This document shows, piece after piece, positions 49,274-64,000 of a stretch of DNA of 64,000 nt. This stretch comes from Ptiloglossa arizonensis (lineage: Eukaryota; Arthropoda; Insecta; Hymenoptera; Colletidae): contig NC_135051.1 in NCBI RefSeq assembly GCF_051014685.1, forward strand, positions 10,249,557 through 10,313,556, given 5' to 3'. The notes beneath the pieces were generated by a model that had not been told where the DNA came from, did not search any database, and saw only the letters and a program-made list of their open reading frames with translations. Position numbers and translations under genes: made by a program. Each line of letters begins with the position of its first letter. Position 1 is the stretch's first letter.

Positions 49274-52200
49274 ACTTACTATCGAGTTCGTGTTTACCCG
49301 TGCGGAGAATGAAAAACAAAATCACCAATAAAACAATAATGACCCCGGGAGGAGAAAGGATAAGGGTGGAGGCGGCGGTGGTTTAATAAAAATGACACCT
49401 GACAAATCGAATCGTGGACAAAAATAGGATCGAGGGGATAATCGATTTTTTTGTTTTCATACACACACAGAGAGAGAGAGAGGCACGCACGGATATTTAT
49501 AAGACCGGCGGAACATCGATATTGTTTGTACCGAAAAATAGAGGAGATCGAGGTTGAATTTCGCGTCAACGAAGGAACTGAAATATCCTAATGATCGAAG
49601 GGAGCGGCTTTTACCCCCACAAAGAGAGAAATTTCTCGTTCGTTTCGTGCAATTACCGCGCGGTGAGTTTCTCGTCTTATTCTCAAAGAACTTTTGTCCG
49701 CGTACACGAAAGTAAGTACGATTAGTTTTTTTCCTTTCTTTTTATTCCGTGTCGCGGCCACGAGGGTTAAGAACGCGCAATCTTGAACGAGCGTTCTGTT
49801 ACGTCGCTGAATCTAGTTCTTGGCTTAATAAATGATTTTATTGAGGTTCATTCGTGTAACGTTATCGTCATACCAACCCAGATCTTAGGAATCAAAAATA
49901 GTCGTGTTTCAATTATTTCCCATAGCCGTCGCAATGAATCGTTCGTTTCCTTTCCTCTGTTATCGCTAAAAAACGACCCTAATATGTATATCCCTTCAAT
50001 TTTCCGTTTATGTCGCATTATGCATTTTACTCGATATGGTTCGTCCCGCAACACGATCGACGATTTACTTTTACACAGATTACTTGAAAAGACGGCCAAA
50101 ACTGTTTAACACATGCATTCTTCGTGGTGATAAAATGTATAAATTTATTTATTTAAACGTAACGTCACACTTTTATTAAAAACTTTTTCATAAAGCGTAA
50201 AAGTATACGTGGAATTATAGAAAATAATTGTACGCTTATTTTTACAATGAGAAAGATGTTACGTTTTAAAAACGCAAATGAAACACACGTACCTTTAAAA
50301 CGGTGCGTGAATCCAATATTATTCAAACACAGATAACCGTGAATATTATATACAATGAAATTTTAGTTTTAAATACCGACACGCGCCGTTAAACCGTTTT
50401 CAATACACTGAGAAAAGAAAGGAAAGAAACAAATTTAAACGTTTCGTAGAAATTATTTTGTAGTAGCGCAGCGTGTACAAGTACCGCGAACTTGCGCGAA
50501 TTTGCGAATAATGCATCCGACGCCTGCAGATGCTACCCGCTAACTGACAGCATCGCGCAACCATCATCTATCGGGAGTCGTGTTCCAGTCGGTTCACTGC
50601 GCGCTTTGTTCTGCGCAGTTTCAAAAATTTTCTGACAGTTTCTTAAAAAACATGTGAATATACTGTACATATAGTTTACGAGGATACAAAATCAATTTTC
50701 TCTTGTACGTAGATTTGTGTGGGAACTTGTATCGCGCATTTTGATTTTATTTTTTGAACGTAATCACCTGGTTTCGAGTTGTATCGCGTATTCGAGGACG
50801 CTCTGTACGAAACCTCGTACTATATGTAAATCGTTCAAACGATCAACGTAGCGAAGAAACAAAAATTAATAGCTATATTACAAGAAAAGTGATCGATTCG
50901 TTCATTTCTTTTGTAAATATCTTATTTCAAATCAAGGAACCGGTGTACACATACGATAAAAGAGGTGCAACTCGAAGACCATCTACCAGAGGGGAACTTG
51001 AATGGTCGTAACGAATTGTCGACAGTCTTGGAACGCAGGAGGGTCCGTTTTATACAGGGTGTTCGCGTTCCTATTATTCAATAATTTTCCTTTCAATCAA
51101 TTATCTCGAAGAAAGAGATAGTAAGAAAGAATTTAATTATTTTTCTTTTTTTATAAGGGATTCGATGATTGAAATTAATGTTCTCGAAATGTGCTATTCG
51201 GGGAGTCGTTTTTACACGATCTAAACAAAACCACGGTTTACCATTGTAAAAAAAATAGAAAGGTAGAAGATCTTTCTGATCCAAAATTTATTATAAATAT
51301 TCAAACATCGTGTAAGCATTTATGTTCCTTGTAAAATATGGTGAAACACTTGCCCTCTTCCGTTCCTTTCCTACATTGTTCATTTTTAGGAGAAATTCGA
51401 TGTACGAATAATATAAACACCTTGTATACGCAAGGGTGAGCGTTGTTCTCTCCCGCGAGGGGTGCAGCTCGTAAATAAATTCAACTGTGCAGAAATGGAA
51501 GACTGTTCTTTTGTGCTCGTAATACCGCTTATGTCGAAAGTGTTAAGTTTAAACGATCGTTAAACTTGATCGTTATTCGATGGTACGATAGATTTTACAC
51601 GATACGGGAGAAATTTCTAAATAAGAATTTTAATAGGTTTCTTTTATTTTTAATAAATCGGACCGCATTTAAAACAGGCCAATAGATATTACACACAGAT
51701 GTGACAGATTGGAAGTCAGTTTCATTGTTCGAAAACAAAAATACTACAACTTTGAAAACGAAATTGTACTTTTATTTTTGTATATAGTAATACATTGTTA
51801 TATGGATATATTTGACTCTTTTCGAATGTATATTTTTTATCGACATACATCGACTCTACAGTAACGATAATACAGAATTAATATATTATATGATTTTGTT
51901 GAAAGTATGTACAGTAGTTTCGCTGCTTTACACCAATACCGAAGATGTTAATCTTTTAGTATGCATGTTTTCATTCGAATAAATTTTAATATATCAAAAA
52001 AGAGTATACATTATGGAAAATGAAGCAATATCTTCGATCACAGTTTTCATGAAATTTAATTACTATTGCCAAATATTATATTGATGTAAGCAGTACGGAG
52101 CACTACTTTCGTTTACAGGCACGCTGTTATACGTTAGTCGATCAATTATCACATTACAAATGTTAGATAATGTGTATCTCTCTTTTACCGTTGTTTCTTT

Positions 52201-52715
52201 TCTTACAATTTCCTCTACAAGTTAAAACATTGATTATAAAGCCGACTTAAGACTTTTATGAACGTAAGAATAACGACATAGTGTTAATAACATCTATAGT
52301 TTCTATGAAAAATTATAAGTATCAATGAATCCCAACAGGTGTAATAAATGGTTTTTAAAACAAATAACTTTCATTGTAACTTTACAACAAAAAGATGATC
52401 AACGATAATGATAAAGTAAACTACGTAAAAATAATAAATGCTACAGAATACACGATATGTATCTATTGTATTGTGCATGTACGTATTGCAGTTTAAAATT
52501 AAACATCGTTTAAATATGCTGACATTAATCGTTCACTTTTTGGAATATATCTATAGAATATCGTAAATATACTATGTTAAAAAGAATATATTTTAAAGCT
52601 ATATCATACATTATTTCATATATACGAAAACATTCCACAAAGCTACAAGACACATGCAAACAATATGTCTACATAAAATCGTTCAACTTTCACTCTCTCT
52701 CTCTCTGCCTGTCTG

Positions 52716-52847
<132 letters not shown>

Positions 52848-53672
52848 CGATTTTGTACAATTTGCGCTAATATAAAATTGATATATTTCTTTGTAAGATA
52901 TCAGCAAGCATACACAGAATTCGATAATTTAAAATTGAGTTTTCGTTCAAGTTGTTTTGAACAACTAATACTCTTGTAGCATTAGCAATCAGTTTCGAAT
53001 TTTCAATTTGTTCTCTAAAATTTATGTAAAACAAACATTGAAACAACAATTAGTAAGTATAAAAAATATGGCAGTAACAGTCTAACTATTAAATTTTAAG
53101 TGAAAATAAAAATAGATCGCGATGATTGAAATGAGAAACTGTATATCTCGCCGTTATTCTAATGATCCTGTATGTTGAACTTGTTCTATATTTCTTACGT
53201 TAAGTACGCTAGACGATTATTATTTCAGTAAAAAATCTGACGATACGTTCCATTTTTGTCTTATTTCTTTACTTCGCAAATTTAACAGCTTATTAGATAA
53301 TTATTATCTCTTTATTAGGGATAATTCAAAATTCAAGGAGATTTCTATTCGTACTTACTTAAACTATTTTCAACTTAGGATATGTACAAATGCTGACCGT
53401 CAGTTTGTATTGGCAAATTATTTGTGTTTCATACGATAGGAAAAGAAAAGCCCAAGGTAGGCATGTATGATTAGAGTATCGAATTTCTTGAAATTTATCA
53501 AATTCCTTTCCGGGGATTGTTCGTGTTATAACTTAATATCTCATTCATAATACATGACTGTATTCTTATATTACACTGTGCACCAGTATATTTTCTACGT
53601 TATAATAAATACCATGTATTGTATGAAAGCGTACGACAAATGAATATCCGTTTTGCTTTAAAAATATTTAAA

Positions 53673-53729
53673 TCAGTAATATCGTAATATCGTAATATCG
53701 TAATATCGTAATATTGTAATATCGTAATA
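53673..53729. repeat. AATATCGT octamer repeat
   Basis: About seven tandem copies of an 8-bp unit, AATATCGT, the sixth with a T in place of C. Confidence 0.9.
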
Positions 53730-54892
53730 ACGCGAGTGAATTGAAATTAATGTACATTTTACATTTATTATTGAAATTATACTCATTTTCTATTAAAGTG
53801 CATTTCATAGTAGACGATTAAACACAGTTCTACTATTTTTTAAGGCACTGAATAAAAATATAATGAACTATCGTATTTATATACCGAGAATCTTCTTACA
53901 ATTGATTGCAAAGATGCGGGATTTATTCGTTATTTCTATTCACACTATTCACATTTGTATCAGGGATACGATACAAGAAAATCAAGATTACTGAACGAAA
54001 AAAATATCTCAAAGCTCTTCCTCCTTGGTGTATTTATAGAGTGGACTAAATAATGCGTTTAAACGCTCTTTTGAAAACGTTTCTCTCAATTTGTACTCAC
54101 TTTTACTAAATATTCAATATGCTTTTTCTGATCGAATACATTCTTTGTTCCTACGCAGTAAATGAAGTTACAACGCCTTAACGATATTCGCTCGGTATTC
54201 ATTGTTTCAAATCCTATCGGAATGTGTTTCGTTCCTTAAAGAACATAAAAACACAAAGAACGTTCATATGTAACCGCCATAAAATGTCATTTAAATGACA
54301 GATATTTTAATGTTAAAAATGAAATACACATTTCAAAGTTTCGCTTTTCAAAAAAAGTGCATGGCAAAATGATATTTACAGGTGTTAAATAGAAACTGTT
54401 GAAAAATATCTGTGCATTTTACGGTCAATATTAGAAGATGAACTTTTCTATGACAGTGAAAATATACAATTTCAATGAGCGTTTCGCTCCTTATAAGACA
54501 AACTATTATGCTTCACAAAACGGCACTCAAACAGAAATAAGACATTCATTGAATGAAAAGACGTTTGAGTTTTGGTTACGTATTATGTTGCTTACATTGA
54601 CTATGAGAAGAATTGAATGCGTATGAGAACGTCTGTAAATTTGGCAATCTTCCCTGAGCGTACTAACTTCATAGAACTAGGATATCGCGGACAGTCTCTG
54701 AGCTATTCAAAACTCAAAACTCCCACGATCGGCTATCGATTTGTTTCGCGATAAATATTTAAGTAATTTGTTAAGTACATAATGCCATGATAGCATTGTT
54801 TGTCATAGAGGTTTTTCCTGCTCTTCGTTGTTTGATACCTGCAAGTCCAATAGCGTCGACGTGGTCAGTCATCATCGACTATTCCCCGAACG

Positions 54893-60468
<5,576 letters not shown>

Positions 60469-61835
60469 GCGACAAGTGCACCATGACAACTTCACATGAT
60501 AGTGCTGTATTTATAATCTCGCGTTCTAATAACTGCGCCTGCGTATTACCTCAAATGCATCTTTTCCATTATTCGTAAGACATGTTATCATTCTCTCTGG
60601 AAGTGGGGAAAATATGACTCAAATTCGTACATGCATTAACAATTCATCAATGTTAAAAATTTGTTAATGTCGATATGTTAAACTACTAAAATTCTTTCCT
60701 ACAAGAAATTGCAATATTTATATCGACAATATGAAGTTGCTAGTAATTCGTACCGTAACCAAAAAAAGAACGATTGTTGAATAAAAAATATGGATTTATG
60801 ATAAAAGAAATGTTGATCTCGAAGTGTTCTCAAAAACGTCTAAGCATTAAAAATTTAATAATGCCATTTGAATCACCTGTAAAAATTATGAAAGACATGC
60901 TTCACCTTTTTTTTTTAATTACTTGTCTACAAGATATTTCGTTGTATCAACACGAATAGAACACTGTATACATTGGTGTATGCAATATATGTTCCTGTTT
61001 ATAAACATTGACAGAAATATAAATTGTTGTCTAGCATTTGTATTGCATTATCCATGAGAAATTATGAATGTTTTCTCCAGTTATAAAAAAAGTCATATTT
61101 AACGTTCCGGTAGACATTGCAGACTCTTTTCTTCTGCTCTCGCCAATCGTGCTCTATGATCGGATTTATCATTTACATCGGAGAAAGCACGAGATGCAGG
61201 AGCAGAAACAACCAAAAAGAAACAAAAGTACCCTTTTTATTTCAAAACCAACCTCACCACGTCAAGAATGACGAATAAACTAGGTCTCTAGTTCCTGTCC
61301 TAGACGTGTGGGTGTAAAGAATTTGTTTAACATTTATATTTATACGAAATAAAATATAGCGAATGCTGTGAAAATCAAAGACCTCTATCGGTATGGTAAC
61401 AAACTACTGACAGACTACTCATCCAAGATCATTAAATATAAAACTACAAACAACTGATATATCAGAACAGTTAACATTTGTGAAACTGTAATACTACCAA
61501 TCAGAAGTCGAAACGTGTTTGCATATTTAATAGTAAGCGTGTCCGAATTCCCTACACACAGTTGGTAACATAACCGTTCATTTTAGGCGGGAATTGTTGC
61601 GCGTGTGCAATATATAGTTAATTTCCAATAAGTGTATAAAAAATTGTGAATATTTGGCATTACTTTAAAATTATACGCCACCTAATTTTACTTTATTTCC
61701 GCCTTACGTAATTTTTAGTTGGTTAGTTCCATAAATATCTTTTAATTGAAAAAAACTACGCAGGTTGTAATGTATTAATATTGTATTAAAGTAAAATAGG
61801 TATATTTTTCTAATATTCTAGACACATTCACAATA
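60469..61835. promoter_or_regulatory. Head-to-head spacer between CNNM and CENP-N-like genes
   Basis: This 1.37-kb AT-rich segment should hold both promoters. A 67-codon frame at 61068-61271 (+) begins MFSPVIKKVIF, but has no recognisable content or splice partner and is left uncalled. Confidence 0.35.
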
Positions 61836-63181
61836 ATGGAACAAAAAATCATCAATATTATTAAAAGATTTAAGTTTGAAGACTTAGAATCAGCGGTAAT
61901 GCCTTCTTTTCCTGAAATATCATGGACAGATGTAAAATTCACACTAGTTAGAAATCGCAAAAGTTTTACATCAGTAAATGCAGCTCAAATTATCATGAAA
62001 GCAGTAGTTGTAAGTTTTACATGGAAATATGATAGAATTATATATATATATATATATATGTATGTATACATTTACACACACACATAAATATTGTTTATTC
62101 TTATAGCAAGCAAAACTTCAAAATAAAGATTTAAAGGAACGTTTCTCGACATTGAATTTAATTGGTAATATCTATTTCTTATTATTTCTTTTTATTTACT
62201 TGTAGATTGATAATAATATTTAAATATTTCAGACCTTAGTTGGCATAGTAAACGTAAGATATGGTATGGTTACACATTAATAGATTATAATAAATCTGCA
62301 GATCAACCCACAATTAGAACATTACAATATTCTATGAAAAGATATTTTGATTCAGTAAATGTGAAATTAATCGTGAAAACAAACATACATGATGATATTT
62401 TGTTTATTTCTCTGACAACAAAGAATATAAGAAACAAGAAAAAGAGGTCAGACGTATATCCTCTTTATATTGCTTTATTCCCAGGTCAAGAAAATTTTTT
62501 TATAAGCAAAAAAAATGTTCCGCAAGATATAACGGATGCATTAGTAACTTGTATGGGATCTAAGGGAAGTAAAATGCTGAAATTAAAAGGAAGACATCTT
62601 AAATCGTTAAATGAAATGTGTTGGAGACGGAAAGGACACATATTAAATTGTGAAAGTATTAATGAAATTCTGCAGTATAGAGATGCTAGTCCTGTGAGAA
62701 AGTAATATTTACCTTAAATATTTCTAAGAAAATGGTTTCTAAACATTTTTTTGTAAAAAGGGGATAATACTTATTGTATTATGTATTTTGTATATTTTTT
62801 AGGAGTACAGGTACAGACTATATGCAATGTAAACAACGAAAAAAGTATGCGGAAAAGTGTTTTGGTGATAAACCTCCTACTTTGGAATCACTTGTTATGA
62901 GTGCATCAAACATACCATGGGTACACAGTGATATATCGAAAGCACTACCAAATGAAAAGATCAGTGTAACGTGAGTACAGTTCTTATATTTTCAGAATAA
63001 GTATAATATGATATAATACTCTTAATTCTACATATATTTCAGATGGGAGTTTCGTAGTCACAATATTACTACATTTTTAACAAAATTAATAGAGCAACAA
63101 GTACTTGTTACACCAGTACCAAAATATATATCAGATTTCATGGTATCAGGTAAAAATCAACTTATACTTCAAAACAATTAA
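61836..63181 (+). CDS. CENPN: CENP-N-like inner kinetochore protein (Chl4 family)
   Basis: Five exons join in frame: 61836-62009, 62107-62164, 62233-62701, 62803-62970 and 63043-63181 (335 aa; human CENP-N is 339). The N-terminal third is helical (pyrin-like in CENP-N), with KIWYGYTLIDY ahead of a core. The central block RTLQYSMKRYFDSVNVKLIV followed by YPLYIALFPGQENFFISKK matches the CENP-N/Chl4 core. It is followed by DALVTCMGSKGSKMLKLKGR, whose LKGRHLKSL parallels the region contacting CENP-A nucleosomes in vertebrates. Later, KCFGDKPPTLESLVM resembles the TFGDYPQP segment. CENP-N with CENP-L recruits the constitutive centromere network. The last exon ends four residues after VSGKNQLIL. 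AATAAA lies at 63468. Assignment rests on motif pattern and length. Confidence 0.75.
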
Positions 63182-64000
63182 CAATTATGTTCATATAGTA
63201 TGATATTGATATGTAATTACTATTGACGGAACACTATTATTTTAAGTGCCAAATGTGAAAAATTGTTACTATTGCTATGTTGTTTTATTGAAATCAGTCA
63301 GAACTAGTTATATTATTTGTGCAATTTTTTCCATCAGACTGATTTGTAAACATTAGTATAAAACTTAAGATTTTTCTTTTATAAGATTTATCGTACTTTA
63401 ACATTATGTTTAATTCTTATAAATGATATGTAAAAAAATGTTTGTTGTGTTCTAACTTGGTACATTAAATAAAAAGTAATGTGTTCCATACACCTAGTTC
63501 CAAGAATTAGTGCTAAATTAGAAGTAAATGTTCAGTTTGATTCTATCTCCTCTTCTTCTTAGTCCGTGTTTTGGTTTCTCATATTTTATAGCGAATTATT
63601 CAATTCACTACACATAAGTAGGTTAGCTCTTCTATATTAGACATTCTGAAAGGTCCAAACCATTCCATAGTGCAATCAATAAAATAATAAACTTATGCAC
63701 CAATGTTGTACAGCTTTTAAGTGTCTTAACATATGAGATCAGTATTAGTATTAAAGATTTTCATTTTGAAACTTATAACTTTCTTCTAGAAGGGTAAGAG
63801 TGTACATAACCAGGTGTATATTACAACTAATATAGAACTTCAAAATTATACAAAAAGATGTATATATAATCATAAAGTTTATATTTTTACTTTAATAAAT
63901 AAAAGAACATGCATATAATTTAATAAAAGTTTTGTTATAAAATAATATTTTTTGAATAAAGTAATATAATTTCATTTTAATTGAAAGATTCAACTCCGTT
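63182..64000. other. 3' flank of the CENP-N-like gene
   Basis: AT-rich, with no supportable frame. AATAAA at 63468-63473 is a candidate poly(A) signal for the upstream gene. Nothing else recognised up to the window edge. Confidence 0.5.

Overview
This is insect nuclear DNA: AT-rich, CpG-rich, packed with microsatellites, with small-intron genes whose exons I joined by hand on GT-AG boundaries. The gene set (Stat92E-type STAT, uex/CNNM, blp/PAM16, FNTB, a Drosophila-style MFSD10) points to an insect, most likely a hymenopteran; the order is inference from base composition and gene structure only.

Layout. 1-9.4 kb: no supportable gene, one striking 9-bp minisatellite (4631-5161). 9.4-11.2 kb (+): MFSD10-like transporter. 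12.0-18.1 kb (+): STAT, with a non-coding first exon. 18.1-21.0 kb: STAT 3' UTR/intergenic sequence with simple repeats. 21.0-23.3 kb (-): SAXO-like microtubule protein, 10 short repeats. 24.5-26.3 kb (-): PI4K type II, head-to-head with EXD2 (27.5-30.1 kb, +), which converges on PAM16 (30.5-30.9 kb, -).

31.1-45.7 kb is a direct tandem duplication of about 7.2-7.4 kb (units A and B). Each unit carries the farnesyltransferase beta subunit gene (-), a divergently transcribed gene of unknown function (about 537 aa, +), and the last three exons of a class A GPCR (-). FNTB is intact in unit B and broken in unit A. The GPCR is complete only for unit B, because its first two exons (47.1 and 46.0-45.8 kb) lie outside the duplicated segment. 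Flanks and introns of the two units differ by well under 1% by eye, but FNTB exons 2-6 differ at about 60 codons, and every one of the differences I read changes the amino acid. This is the most unusual signal in the window.

47.1-54.9 kb: no gene seen. 54.9-60.5 kb (-): CNNM/uex magnesium transporter, 14 exons, 985 aa, fully joined. 61.8-63.2 kb (+): CENP-N-like inner-kinetochore protein, 5 exons. No CRISPR, tRNA, rRNA or transposon coding sequence was recognised. The genes are ordinary housekeeping and signalling genes and do not form one pathway.
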